From Ignavibacteria bacterium (GTDB lineage: Bacteria; Bacteroidota; Ignavibacteria; Kapaibacteriales; Kapaibacteriaceae), in assembly GCA_016191145.1 (NCBI GenBank), contig JACPPD010000001.1, positions 62,001-126,000 on the forward strand: 64,000 bases of DNA, written 5' to 3'. The notes beneath the pieces are model-generated. The model ran no database searches. It was not told the DNA's origin and saw only the letters and a program-made list of their open reading frames with translations. Positions 29,536-41,045 of this stretch are shown here, piece after piece. The translations under genes and the position numbers were made by a program. How positions within the stretch are numbered: the stretch's first letter is position 1; each line of letters begins with the position of its first letter.

Positions 29536-30282
29536 TTATAATGCTGTACCTACCGATAGGGAAAGAAATACGCCGCCAAAATTGGTAATCGGACTGCCTC
29601 TCATGCTTTCAATACCATCACCTCCAAAAGGGATGGTATAGTATCGTATCATCACGCCCATCACATTGCCATCCGATGGATTTCCAAATAACGAACCGAC
29701 ACTAAACATGCCACCAACTCTGGTGTAGGAAGACATATAGCCAAACGAGTTGAAGAATTCGTAGTAAATACCATTCTGCAGGTATGGCGTCTGCAGGATA
29801 ATTGTTGGTGTAATACCGGCGCTTACAAACGGTCTAAACGATTCCTGAAGTGTTTCCGAAAACAGTCTGTAATTAATTCCTACAGTCATTGGAATCATAA
29901 ACAGACGGTTAACCTTATCTGCAACAACTGGAATCGATCCATACCAGACGTTTTCAAACTCATCGGTATTCCGCCTGGGTGTAAATGCAAAATTTCCAAA
30001 TATTGTAACGTTATCTACTATCTTGTGGTGGTAGAACATCCCGACTCCCCATCCCGAGCCGGAGAACAAAATGTCGAGTCCCAAGGCATCCTTAGCATAT
30101 CGCTTTCCATCGACGTTATTGAGCAGGGGTTCGGCAGGTTCAAAAATGATCAGCGTGTCCTGCGGCAGAGGCATACGGCCTGGAATTTGCGCGCATAAGC
30201 CGGCGGCAGTGACAATAAAGGCCACTACAAGGCACATTGGTCCCATTACAGGTCGAATATGTTTTCTTTGTGGAGTGGTCAT
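29536..30282 (-). CDS. Predicted outer-membrane beta-barrel protein
   Basis: A 248-residue protein with a signal sequence (hydrophobic [16 protein letters not shown] after a basic N-terminus). The mature part alternates polar and hydrophobic residues in many strands and has the periodic Gly/Tyr/Phe content of a small outer-membrane barrel ([39 protein letters not shown]). It ends in ...[10 protein letters not shown]. No family recognised. It lies two bases upstream of metH, an odd partner. Confidence 0.65.
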   Translation of the reverse strand: MTTPQRKHIRPVMGPMCLVVAFIVTAAGLCAQIPGRMPLPQDTLIIFEPAEPLLNNVDGKRYAKDALGLDILFSGSGWGVGMFYHHKIVDNVTIFGNFAFTPRRNTDEFENVWYGSIPVVADKVNRLFMIPMTVGINYRLFSETLQESFRPFVSAGITPTIILQTPYLQNGIYYEFFNSFGYMSSYTRVGGMFSVGSLFGNPSDGNVMGVMIRYYTIPFGGDGIESMRGSPITNFGGVFLSLSVGTAL

Positions 30283-30367
30283 GATAATTCAGAGATCGAA
30301 GATGCTTGCAAGAGCCGAAAGTTACCCAATGATTCACTATGCTCACCAATACCAGCCCATGCTTCCG

Positions 30368-30375
30368 TAAGTTTG
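30368..30375 (+). promoter_or_regulatory. TAnnTTTG box seven bases before the nif3 start
   Basis: TAAGTTTG is an exact match to the Bacteroidota -7 box and ends seven bases before the ATG at 30383, so the transcript would have almost no leader. There is no TTG at the expected -33 distance. It is listed because two other genes here (hisC, thyX) show the same arrangement. Confidence 0.4.
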
Positions 30376-30382
30376 TGTTCCT

Positions 30383-31207
30383 ATGCTCCTACGTGAGTTC
30401 CAGCATATCGTTGAGTCTGTAATTCCTTTTTCGGAGGCAATGGCTGGCGATGTGATTGGTGTACATGTCGACTCAAAACAGTCTACGGCTAATCACACGC
30501 TCATTTGTTTGGAAATAACCGATGAAGTTATCGACGAAGCCGTGGCCATGGGATGCGACTCCATACTCGCGTTTCATCCGCTCATTTACATGCCGTTGGC
30601 TCGCGTTGACCGAGCAGAACGGGTTGGACGTCTCGTATCGAGGCTTATTGAAGCTGATATTGCGCTCCTGTGCATACACACGGCATTTGATGCATTCCCT
30701 CAGGGAACCAATGCGCTTCTCTCGGAACGGTTGGGTCTTAAGGTTGTGTGCCCCCTTCGGCCATTACAGCGAGAGGGATTTGGAATGGGGCTGGTAACAG
30801 AAACATCAGAACCAATTGCAATCGAAGATTTTGTAGAATCGGTTCGCCATGTCTGCAAGAGTCCCGTTCGTTATACAAAACCGCCAGGCGGTCTTGTACA
30901 CAAAGTTGCAATAGTTGCGGGTAGCGGGATGCAGTTTTACAACGATGCGGTGGCATCGGGAGCCGACACCTTTATCACTGCCGACATCCGGTATCATGGG
31001 TATCATGCAGCAACGAACGTCATCGGGTTGATTGATCCCGGACATTACGAGATGGAACAGTTTGTTCCCGAAGGAATTATGAACGCACTACAGAGCCGGA
31101 TGCATGGGCACGCAACCCTTACCGTCAGTAGTGTTGTTACCAATCCCATCCGGCATGCATTTCGCACTAACTCAGAATATTCTCAACACCACTTAGGATC
31201 AGCATGA
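30383..31207 (+). CDS. Nif3-like dinuclear metal center protein
   Basis: A 274-residue protein of the Nif3/YbgI (DUF34) family, whose members form hexameric toroids with a two-metal site. Metal ligands are in FHPLIY (His near 65), the IHTAFDAFPQG segment, and the late DPGHYEMEQF motif. GADTFITADIRYHGYHAA is also typical. The biological role of the family is unsettled, with GTP cyclohydrolase and metal-insertion roles proposed. It overlaps the zinc-ribbon gene by four bases, a pairing known from other bacteria. Confidence 0.9.
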   Translation: MLLREFQHIVESVIPFSEAMAGDVIGVHVDSKQSTANHTLICLEITDEVIDEAVAMGCDSILAFHPLIYMPLARVDRAERVGRLVSRLIEADIALLCIHTAFDAFPQGTNALLSERLGLKVVCPLRPLQREGFGMGLVTETSEPIAIEDFVESVRHVCKSPVRYTKPPGGLVHKVAIVAGSGMQFYNDAVASGADTFITADIRYHGYHAATNVIGLIDPGHYEMEQFVPEGIMNALQSRMHGHATLTVSSVVTNPIRHAFRTNSEYSQHHLGSA

Positions 31208-31950
31208 ACGAGCAGATAACGCTCCTTGCGCAATTGGCAGCTATTGACGCTAACCTTGATGAGCTGCACGATGAACTTGGCGATCTGCCGCAGGATGTGA
31301 AAAGTCTCGAGCAAATCGTCAGACAGAAATCGGAGTTGGCAGAATCAACAAGATTACAGCTTGATGAACTTGAACATCTGAAATCAAATTCCCATATTAT
31401 GATGCAGGAGCTGCACGACAAAGAGGTTAAACTTTCCGAGCAGCAGTTTCAGGTAAAGAACAACCGCGAATTCGATGCTATCACAAAGGAAATCGACCAT
31501 GTGAAGATGGAGCGGGCAGTGCTGGATGAAAAACTTCGCACGTCTGCCGTTAAGCACGAAAACTTGTCGGCACAGCTCGAAATTCAGCAGGCGGAACTCA
31601 ATGTAGCTCGTGATAACCTTAAAGAAAAAGAACAGGAACTTGAACTCTTGACGGGTGATCATAACGAGGAACTAAAAAAGTTTATTGATCATCGTCTGAA
31701 AGTCATTGCCAAACTTGATGATTCTATCGAAGCAGAATATGAAAGAATTAGAACGTTTCACCGCGAAGCGGCTGTGTGTATTAAACGAAACTCGTGTAGT
31801 GGCTGTTTTTCTGCCATACCTTCTCAGCGGATTATGGAAATGAAATACAACAGGGATAAGATGTACACATGCGAAAACTGTGGACGCATTCTTTATACGG
31901 AGGATATTCAGGCTGGTGTCGACGCAATGGTTGAAGAAGGGAATTTGTAA
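31204..31950 (+). CDS. Coiled-coil C4-type zinc-ribbon protein (DUF164/CT398-like)
   Basis: A 248-residue protein. Residues ~1-175 form a long coiled-coil hairpin (heptads rich in Leu, Glu, Lys). The C-terminal zinc ribbon has two cysteine pairs, CSGC and CENC, separated by about 32 residues. CT398 of Chlamydia, in this family, binds sigma-54 and export proteins; whether this one does is unknown. The ATG follows TAGGATCAGC, a fair Shine-Dalgarno, and overlaps nif3 by four bases. The RNase P RNA begins at the base after its stop codon. Confidence 0.88.
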   Translation: MNEQITLLAQLAAIDANLDELHDELGDLPQDVKSLEQIVRQKSELAESTRLQLDELEHLKSNSHIMMQELHDKEVKLSEQQFQVKNNREFDAITKEIDHVKMERAVLDEKLRTSAVKHENLSAQLEIQQAELNVARDNLKEKEQELELLTGDHNEELKKFIDHRLKVIAKLDDSIEAEYERIRTFHREAAVCIKRNSCSGCFSAIPSQRIMEMKYNRDKMYTCENCGRILYTEDIQAGVDAMVEEGNL

Positions 31951-32382
<432 letters not shown>

Positions 32383-32394
<12 letters not shown>

Positions 32395-32712
32395 ATTATT
32401 CCCATCTTCAGCCTTCCCGACCAGTTGCCGGCAGATCCCGTACTGGCCGATCTCATCCCTGAATTTGTCAGGCAATGGATGCATGATTTTAACGTTACAT
32501 GGAGTGAAATAAAATCTTCGGGCAGCCTCGAAGATTTCCGTCGCTTTGGCCACACAATTAAAGGTTCATTCCTTCAATTTGGTTTTAAAAGTCTGTCCGG
32601 AGTAGGAATCGAAATCATGAACGACTCAGCAAAGGGAGACTGGGAAACCGCAGACCTTCGTGTTAAGGGGCTTATCCAGGCTCTTGAAACAATCAGTGAA
32701 CGATGGGGATAG
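32383..32712 (+). CDS. Stand-alone histidine phosphotransfer (Hpt) domain protein
   Basis: A 109-residue Hpt protein. The phospho-acceptor motif is GHTIKGSFLQFGF with His57 and the conserved Lys60-Gly61. It is preceded by the DLIPEFV helix typical of the family and followed by the LSGVGIEIMNDSAKGDWE helix. Such proteins relay phosphate between a hybrid kinase and a response regulator; no kinase or regulator is encoded in the window. The start is GTG at 32383 with AGGAG seven bases upstream. An earlier in-frame TTG lies inside rnpB and is rejected. The first four codons coincide with the proposed P1 3' strand of RNase P RNA. Confidence 0.82.
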
Positions 32713-32716
32713 CTGT

Positions 32717-33196
32717 ATGCGATTCTTGTTGATATTAACATTCGTTATTTCATCAGCAGCCCTCAGTGCTCAGCAGCGCGTAGTTGTCCTGCCGTTCAGA
32801 AATATGGACGGTGAAATCAGCCTTAATGAATGGTCTCATACACTTGCAGATTCATTGCGTAAATCCCTGCTGGCAGTGGATACCAGTCAAAAGAATTTTA
32901 TCATCGTCGACCCCGACTCCGTAGAACTCATAATAAGTGAATTTAATATCGATCCTTCGAACGCACAGTATGAGTCCGATGTGTGGCGAGCTGTGGAGAA
33001 ACTTGGCGCCACAAAAGTTGTTCAGGGAAACTTCCTGCGCAGGGGAGAACGCGTTCTGATGAACGCCTATATCTACGACGTCGAATTCAAAATGGCAGAT
33101 GCTGTGAACCAAGCTAAAGATCTTTACGAAAAACCAGCAACCTATCTGAATGCCGTTCGGGTAATGACGAAAAAATTGTATCCCGGACTGAAATAG
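32717..33196 (+). CDS. Periplasmic CsgG/FlgO/TolB-N-like protein
   Basis: A 159-residue protein with a signal peptide (MRFLLILTFVISSAALSAQ). The mature part begins QRVVVLPFRNMDGEIS and continues with a DSLRKSLLA helix and GATKVVQGNFLRRGERVLMNAYIYDVE. This is the alpha/beta fold shared by CsgG, FlgO, LpoB and TolB N-domains. It has no lipobox, so it should be soluble in the periplasm. The start at 32717 lies four bases after the Hpt stop; an ATG inside the Hpt gene is less likely because the signal peptide begins here. Role unknown. Confidence 0.72.
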   Translation: MRFLLILTFVISSAALSAQQRVVVLPFRNMDGEISLNEWSHTLADSLRKSLLAVDTSQKNFIIVDPDSVELIISEFNIDPSNAQYESDVWRAVEKLGATKVVQGNFLRRGERVLMNAYIYDVEFKMADAVNQAKDLYEKPATYLNAVRVMTKKLYPGLK

Positions 33197-33212
33197 ATAT
33201 TTCGTGGCTGTA

Positions 33213-33232
33213 GATTGATTGATTGATTGATG
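33213..33232 (+). repeat. Tetranucleotide microsatellite (GATT) before lipA
   Basis: Four GATT units followed by GATG lie in the 52-base gap between the CsgG-like gene and lipA, immediately before the AAAAGGA ribosome site. It is outside coding sequence. Copy-number change would alter the spacing in the mRNA leader. Confidence 0.85.
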
Positions 33233-33248
33233 AAAAGGACATGTGATT

Positions 33249-34127
33249 ATGACGTTTGAGCTGAATGTGCTGGAAGAACGCAAGGCTGCTGCTGCAAGAA
33301 GACCAGAATGGCTTAAGGTTAGAGCACCCGGCGGAGAGGATTATGCGCGGTTAAAAGGTATGATGCGCTCCAAAGCGCTGCATACGGTTTGTGAAGAGGC
33401 ACGATGTCCGAATATCTCTGAGTGCTGGAATGCCGGAACGGCAACGTTTATGATCCACGGCGATACATGTACCCGTTCGTGTGGGTTTTGCGCCGTTAAA
33501 ACCGGCAGGCCTCTTCCCGTAGACCTCGATGAACCGCGCCGCGTTGCCGATGCAGTTGTCTCAATGAATCTTGTGCATGCTGTAATAACAAGCGTTAACA
33601 GAGACGAACTCAAAGACGGTGGATCAACGATCTGGGCTGAAACGATCCGCGCTGTGAGACATGCTTCGCCATCGACAACAATTGAAGTGCTGATTCCAGA
33701 CTTCAAAGGCGATCTCAGCAGTCTGCATCGCATCGTCGATGCCTGCCCCGACATCCTCAATCACAATACCGAAACAGTGCCGCGATTATATAAGCGAGTG
33801 CGGCCACAGGGACGCTTTCATTGGTCGCTTTCCGTCCTCGCAGAAAGCAAACGCCTGGGGATGAGAACAAAAACTGGAATGATGCTTGGCCTCGGCGAAC
33901 GTCCGGGAGAAGTTGAAGAGACCATGGCTGAATTGCGCAACGTTCACGTCGATATTTTAACCTTGGGACAATACCTTCAGCCAACGAAGAACCATTTACC
34001 AGTGGATCGATTTGTTCATCCTGATGAATTTAAACATTATGAGAATGTTGGCCTCGGCATGGGCTTTAGCATCGTTGAATCAGGTCCCCTGGTGCGAAGC
34101 TCTTATCATGCAGAACGGCATGTGTGA
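33249..34127 (+). CDS. lipA: Lipoyl synthase
   Basis: A 292-residue radical SAM enzyme that inserts two sulfurs into octanoyl groups on lipoyl domains. The auxiliary [4Fe-4S] cluster cysteines are Cys48, Cys53 and Cys59 (CEEARCPNISEC). The radical SAM cluster is Cys74, Cys78 and Cys81 (CTRSCGFC). EVLIPDFKGD and MLGLGE are also typical, as is the C-terminal SGPLVRSSYHA. The ATG at 33249 is preferred to GTG two codons earlier; AAGGA is ten bases upstream. It would modify the SucB-type E2 encoded at the far end of the window. Its stop overlaps the MBL start (TGATG). Confidence 0.96.
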   Translation: MTFELNVLEERKAAAARRPEWLKVRAPGGEDYARLKGMMRSKALHTVCEEARCPNISECWNAGTATFMIHGDTCTRSCGFCAVKTGRPLPVDLDEPRRVADAVVSMNLVHAVITSVNRDELKDGGSTIWAETIRAVRHASPSTTIEVLIPDFKGDLSSLHRIVDACPDILNHNTETVPRLYKRVRPQGRFHWSLSVLAESKRLGMRTKTGMMLGLGERPGEVEETMAELRNVHVDILTLGQYLQPTKNHLPVDRFVHPDEFKHYENVGLGMGFSIVESGPLVRSSYHAERHV

Positions 34128-34894
34128 TGGAATTTGTTGTCCTCGGAAGCGGTACATCAACCGGAGTACCCAGTGTTGCGTGTGAGTGTGTAACGTGTAC
34201 GAGCACGGATCCCCGCGATAAGCGTTTGAGGACTTCCCTGCTCGTGAAGAGCTCTACAACAACACTTGTCATCGACACGTCGATGGACTTCCGCCAGCAG
34301 ATGCTGCGTAACATGGTTCTCGATCTTCACGGAGTTGTGTTCACGCATCACCATTTCGATCATATCGGGGGCTTCGACGACATTCGGCCATACAACTTCA
34401 GATCGGAAGCGCCGATGCCAGTTTATGCTCTGCAGGAAACAATCGGAGTCCTCAAGTCCACCTTCCCCTATGCTTTCGGCCTAGTTGAACCAACCGGACC
34501 ATCCGTGCCTAGCATTGCGCCACACGTAATCGACACGGATCCGTTTATGGTTGGCGATATTGAGCTGTTGCCAATTCCCATGGGGCATGGGCAGGCAATG
34601 CGAGTGAATGGTTACAGAATTGGCGGGATGGCGTATTGTACCGACACAAATTTTATTCCGCCATCGTCGATGGACCTGCTCAAAGACCTCGATGTACTAA
34701 TTATCGATGGATTGCGCTGGGAACGTCATCCAACTCATTTCACTGTAAGTGAAGCATTAAATATCGTTAGCATCGTACGGCCTAAGATTGCGTACCTCAC
34801 TCACATAGCACATCAGTTAAAGCATGCAGAAACCGAAGCTCGTCTTCCGCCCTATGTTAACCTTGCATACGATAACTTAATTTTCAAGCTCTAA
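34127..34894 (+). CDS. MBL-fold metal-dependent hydrolase
   Basis: A 255-residue metallo-beta-lactamase fold protein. The metal motif THHHFDHIGG is near residue 67. Further ligands are expected at MGHGQAM, YCTDTNFI and a late THIAHQLKH. The N-terminal GSGTSTGVPSVACECVTCTS resembles PhnP-like phosphodiesterases and the lipoate-linked MBL group, in which a Cys pair may bind a structural zinc. The substrate is unknown. Its ATG shares bases with the lipA stop. The 3' end overlaps scpB, on the other strand, by 18 bases. Confidence 0.88.
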   Translation: MEFVVLGSGTSTGVPSVACECVTCTSTDPRDKRLRTSLLVKSSTTTLVIDTSMDFRQQMLRNMVLDLHGVVFTHHHFDHIGGFDDIRPYNFRSEAPMPVYALQETIGVLKSTFPYAFGLVEPTGPSVPSIAPHVIDTDPFMVGDIELLPIPMGHGQAMRVNGYRIGGMAYCTDTNFIPPSSMDLLKDLDVLIIDGLRWERHPTHFTVSEALNIVSIVRPKIAYLTHIAHQLKHAETEARLPPYVNLAYDNLIFKL

Positions 34895-35737
34895 TCCGCC
34901 GTCACCCTCTCCCTGCGTTTCCCCGTCCTCTGCTTCATCTGGCTCCTCTTCGCTTGGTTCCTGTTCTTCCAGCAACAGCGCAATCTGCCTTCGCAAGGTT
35001 CTGTGATCGGTAGTAATCGTAAATGCGTCATCAATCTCAATAATAGTCGTGGCAGTTTTCATCAGATCATCAATCTCGCGGAGTTTTGGAAGATCCGAAA
35101 GTGAATTCAAGCCGAAGACGCGGAAGAATTCATCTGTAGTTCCATACAACAACGGTTTCCCCGGAGCTTCAGAGCGGCCCACCATCGCTATCAGCCCCTT
35201 TTCAGTCAATGAGTTTACTACTTCTCCCGAGTTAACGCCGCGAATAGCGTCGACTTCCACCTTCGTTATCGGCTGACGGTAGGCAATGATTGCAAGAGTT
35301 TCGAGTGCAGCCTGCGTGAGCCTGCGTCTGCTCCGCGCCTTAACAAGCCTCTGTACAAGTTGTCCATGCTGCGGTGTTGTAGCAAACTGAAACCCGCCAG
35401 CAATTTTCACGATGCGAAATGGCCGATCGGATTTCTCCAACTCATCGTTAATCTCATCAACCAAGCCATCGAAATATCCTTTTGGTATTTCAAAGGGCCT
35501 GCGTTCCTCTGCCTGTGGCTGCGTCGGTTCAGTATCGAGGGGGAGCGCCTGCTGTCCGGGTACTTCTGTAGGAGCTTCTTCGTACACAAGGATTCGATTA
35601 ATCATCCTGAGTGTAAGCGGTTCTTCACTTGCAAAGATCAACGACTCTAAGCCTCGGCGCTGATCGTAACGCTCGAGCGTAAAGAAGTACGGTATATCAT
35701 ATTGATCGTTTGGTGTTTGATTTTCAATTTCTGTCAT
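34877..35737 (-). CDS. scpB: Segregation and condensation protein B
   Basis: A 286-residue ScpB, the winged-helix kite subunit of the SMC-ScpAB condensin. The family core RRRLTQAALETLAIIAYRQPITKVEVDAIRGVNS is near the middle, followed by a second winged helix (EKGLIAMVGRSEAPGKPLLYGTTDEFFRVFGL). It is longer than usual (about 190 in Bacillus), with an acidic Gln/Pro-rich insert around residues 58-80 and a very acidic C-terminus (EEEPDEAEDGETQGEGDGG). AGGAG lies nine bases before the ATG, within scpA. The smc gene is not in the window. Confidence 0.92.
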   Translation of the reverse strand: MTEIENQTPNDQYDIPYFFTLERYDQRRGLESLIFASEEPLTLRMINRILVYEEAPTEVPGQQALPLDTEPTQPQAEERRPFEIPKGYFDGLVDEINDELEKSDRPFRIVKIAGGFQFATTPQHGQLVQRLVKARSRRRLTQAALETLAIIAYRQPITKVEVDAIRGVNSGEVVNSLTEKGLIAMVGRSEAPGKPLLYGTTDEFFRVFGLNSLSDLPKLREIDDLMKTATTIIEIDDAFTITTDHRTLRRQIALLLEEQEPSEEEPDEAEDGETQGEGDGGLELEN

Positions 35738-36492
35738 GCTACAATCTCCTGCCCTGTTTCGCTTTCAGCGTGCAGTCGCTGCACAATAACGATATCATCG
35801 AACTGTTCATCTTGCTGAATGTGTATTGAATGACTCTTTGCCAGTTCGAGCAGCGCCAGGAACGTTACTACGATATGCTGCCGCGAAAGGCCGCCAACAA
35901 GTTCAAAAAACCGTACGCTGGCTCTCGAGCGAAGTATGTGGATGATCTCCTCGGATTTTTCTTCAACCGATACCGAGTCCTTTGTTACAACATGCGGAAT
36001 AGGATTATCGGGTGCGCGCTCAATTGCCCTCTTTAACGCCTTAAGCAAATCGAACATTGTTGCATTTCGGTAGGGGGCATTCTCGACTTGGTGGATTTCT
36101 TCTGCCTCGAACAACTGACGATACAATACATACCTCTGCTCGTCTGCCTGCGAAGCCAAATGTTCCGAAGCCTCCTTAAAACGTTTATATTCCAGCAGCC
36201 TCCTTACTAACTCAGCCCGCGGATCGTCTTCATCGGCCATAATGCCGTCTTCACCTTTCGAATCATCTCTTGGCAGAAGCATCTGCGCCTTGATTTGAAT
36301 GAGCATCGACGCCATCACAACGAATTCGCCGGCAAGCTCAAGGTCGAGTAATTCCATCAACTGCACGTACTCGAGGAACTCCTGAGTGATAGAAGCTATA
36401 GGAATATCGTAAATGTCGAGCTCGTCCCTACGGATAAAGAACAGCAAAAGGTCTAGCGGTCCTTCGAAGTTGCTGAGTTTAACGCTGTACAT
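35734..36492 (-). CDS. scpA: Segregation and condensation protein A
   Basis: A 252-residue kleisin, the bridge between SMC heads. The N-terminal FEGPLDLLLFFIRRDELDIYDIPIASITQEFLEYVQLM is the clear family signature, followed by LAGEFVVMASMLIQIKAQMLLP. The C-terminal winged helix (VVTFLALLELAKSHSIHIQQDEQFDDI) binds the SMC head. Length is normal. It overlaps scpB by four bases (ATGA), the usual coupled pair. Confidence 0.94.
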   Translation of the reverse strand: MYSVKLSNFEGPLDLLLFFIRRDELDIYDIPIASITQEFLEYVQLMELLDLELAGEFVVMASMLIQIKAQMLLPRDDSKGEDGIMADEDDPRAELVRRLLEYKRFKEASEHLASQADEQRYVLYRQLFEAEEIHQVENAPYRNATMFDLLKALKRAIERAPDNPIPHVVTKDSVSVEEKSEEIIHILRSRASVRFFELVGGLSRQHIVVTFLALLELAKSHSIHIQQDEQFDDIVIVQRLHAESETGQEIVA

Positions 36493-36531
36493 ATTTCGTT
36501 CTGTACACTAAATAAACTGATAAAATGGTGT

Positions 36532-37647
36532 TCAGCCAATGTAGCGGCGTGGAACGCGAGCCGACACTGCAGTTGTAATCTCGTATGGAATTGTTCCAGC
36601 CCACCTTGCCAGTTGTTCCGCGTCAATCGAGCGCATCCTGCCTTGCTCGTCTGACTGACGTCCAAGCATAATTGCTTCTTCTCCAACAGACACATCGTCG
36701 TTGCCAACATCAACCATGCATTCATCCATACAAATCACACCGACAATGGGATACTCCTTACCACGAATCAAACACTTTGTTTTTCCCGTTAGTGCTCGCA
36801 GGTATCCATCGCCATATCCAATAGGCAGTGTTAGAATAGTTGTGTCGGACGAAGCCATAAATTTCCGTCCATAGCTGACGGTTTCGCCGGCACGAATACG
36901 TCGGCGCGAAACAACACGCGTTGAAATCGACATAACGGGACGCAACAGTAATTCTTCTTCGGATGGAGATGCGTAGCCATACAGAGACAAACCCGGCCTC
37001 ACTAACGTGAAATGCGATTCACGTTTCTGCCAGATAGCGCCTGTATTCGCAGCATGGATGAATGCAAAGCTACGTCCTCTGCTGCCAGCCTCGTCTAGAA
37101 CTCGATTGAACTCCGATAGTTGCTCAGAAATAAATGGATCGTTCAACTGATCCGAGGTTGCAAAGTGTGTGCAAATGCCCGATACGGACAGCGTAGGGAG
37201 CTTATCGAGTTCATCGAGCATGGCAAGAGCATTCTCGGGGCTTACACCGTCGCGATGCATACCAGTGTCGATATACAGATGCGCTTCGGCAACGCGGCCG
37301 GAGTCCTGCGCACACTGTGCAACGGCACGTCCTGTTTCAACACTGCACACCACCGTCCACAGACCATGTTCGACAGCCGACGATGCTTCTGCAGGTTCAA
37401 TTGGCGTTAGGACGAGAATGGGAACGTTGATACCAATTTTTCGTAGCAGTACACCTTCTTCTACGAATGCAACACCCAATGCATCGACGCCATCGTCGAT
37501 CAGCGCTCTTGAGATTCGATCGATACCATGACCATAAGCATTTGCCTTTACCATGCCCAGGATTCTGGCATCGTCTACCCTTCGTCTGATGACGCTCAGG
37601 TTCCACCGCAGCGCTTCAAGATCGATTGTTGCAACAGTGCTACGCAT
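36532..37647 (-). CDS. alr: Alanine racemase
   Basis: A 371-residue PLP enzyme that makes D-alanine for peptidoglycan. The PLP lysine is Lys34 in GMVKANAYGHG. HFATSDQL, RPGLSLYGYASP and the catalytic tyrosine region TVSYGRKF follow, and the C-terminal domain has MDECMVDVGNDDVSVGEEAIMLG. The ATG at 37647 shares one base with the asparaginase stop (TAATG), so reinitiation is likely. The longer frame start inside the asparaginase gene is rejected because conserved sequence begins at VATIDLEAL. Confidence 0.95.
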   Translation of the reverse strand: MRSTVATIDLEALRWNLSVIRRRVDDARILGMVKANAYGHGIDRISRALIDDGVDALGVAFVEEGVLLRKIGINVPILVLTPIEPAEASSAVEHGLWTVVCSVETGRAVAQCAQDSGRVAEAHLYIDTGMHRDGVSPENALAMLDELDKLPTLSVSGICTHFATSDQLNDPFISEQLSEFNRVLDEAGSRGRSFAFIHAANTGAIWQKRESHFTLVRPGLSLYGYASPSEEELLLRPVMSISTRVVSRRRIRAGETVSYGRKFMASSDTTILTLPIGYGDGYLRALTGKTKCLIRGKEYPIVGVICMDECMVDVGNDDVSVGEEAIMLGRQSDEQGRMRSIDAEQLARWAGTIPYEITTAVSARVPRRYIG

Positions 37648-38654
37648 TAATTCACTTCCTCCATTGCGTCTACCCATTCAAAGCTTTGTCTGATTTCATC
37701 TATGCTCAGGCCTGTACTAAGTTGACAGATCAGCTTGATCCGTGCTTTTTCTCCCGACATATAATCCGCAAAGATCACACCAGCATCATGAAGTTGTCTG
37801 CCTGCACCTTCATAGGCGTACAGATGTTCGACGCGTCCAACCGGGCATCGCGAAACAAGCACCACTGGCAAGCCCCTTTCAATCACATTGCGCAATGCAT
37901 AGTATACGGGTGGAGTTACATTACCAACTCCGAAGGCTTCGATAACTATTCCTTTCGCATTGGCATTCACTGATGCATCAATCAATGTGGCATCCATTCC
38001 GGCGAAACACCGAAGGAGCGGCACAAATACTGAAATTGAAACCACTGAAACAAATTCTCTTCGCAGTGGCTGCCTATGGATGAGAACATGTCCGTTGGTA
38101 ATTCTTCCTAACGGACCAAAATTTAAACTGTCGAATGTTTCAACGTCAGACGTATCTGTTTTCGACGCCTCCGAAGCAGCGAGAATATCGCCTCCAAGAC
38201 ACACCATCACGCCAAGGCCGCGTGCCTTATGATGTGCGGCGAGCGTTACAGCATCACGAAGGTTGCGAGGTCCGTCCCAATCCGGCTCGCTGGAATTTCT
38301 CATTGCTCCAATTACAACTACTGGCTTATCGGACGCAAGGGTTAGGTCCAAGAAGTACGCCGTTTCTTCCAATGTGTCGGTTCCGTGCGTAACAACAACA
38401 CCATCTACGCCATCTTGCCGGAGATATTCGGAAGCGATAGACGAAATCTGCAGCATTCGTTCTGGTGTGATGTGCGGACCGGGGAACGTTCCATACTCAT
38501 GCACAATGATTTCAGCAACGTTATGAACATCGGGTATATGACTCAGAATCTCACCGCCTGTGAGTGAGGGTACTACGCCGCCCCAGGCCATGTCGAGTTT
38601 TGAGGCAATCGTACCGCCGGTGAAAATGATGACGATGCGTGGTTTTGTTTTCAT
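37647..38654 (-). CDS. L-asparaginase
   Basis: A 335-residue asparaginase that hydrolyses L-Asn to L-Asp and ammonia. The first catalytic Thr is Thr15 in TGGTIAS, and the second is in THGTDTLEET. No signal peptide is present from the ATG at 38654, so it is probably cytoplasmic. I chose this start because the family begins directly before the TGGTIA strand; the longer frame would reach hisC's promoter and start. It is divergent from hisC and coupled to alr. A TATTTTCG box on the minus strand about 40 bases upstream could be its promoter. Confidence 0.9.
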   Translation of the reverse strand: MKTKPRIVIIFTGGTIASKLDMAWGGVVPSLTGGEILSHIPDVHNVAEIIVHEYGTFPGPHITPERMLQISSIASEYLRQDGVDGVVVTHGTDTLEETAYFLDLTLASDKPVVVIGAMRNSSEPDWDGPRNLRDAVTLAAHHKARGLGVMVCLGGDILAASEASKTDTSDVETFDSLNFGPLGRITNGHVLIHRQPLRREFVSVVSISVFVPLLRCFAGMDATLIDASVNANAKGIVIEAFGVGNVTPPVYYALRNVIERGLPVVLVSRCPVGRVEHLYAYEGAGRQLHDAGVIFADYMSGEKARIKLICQLSTGLSIDEIRQSFEWVDAMEEVN

Positions 38655-38708
38655 TCGGGATAAACGGTTGATAGTGCCGGTCAGCGAAAATAGACACCGC
38701 GCAATTCG

Positions 38709-38716
38709 TAATTTTG
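38709..38716 (+). promoter_or_regulatory. TAnnTTTG box six bases before the hisC-like start
   Basis: TAATTTTG matches the -7 consensus exactly and ends six bases before the ATG at 38723. No TTG is found at the usual -33 distance. If it works as in Bacteroides, the mRNA would start within about 3 bases of the start codon. Confidence 0.4.
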
Positions 38717-38722
38717 TGATCA

Positions 38723-40983
<2,261 letters not shown>

Positions 40984-41045
40984 GAACAATTGAGCACGTA
41001 AACAAACACACTATTTCATTAACTTTTTTTAGTTCGGACGGTCTT

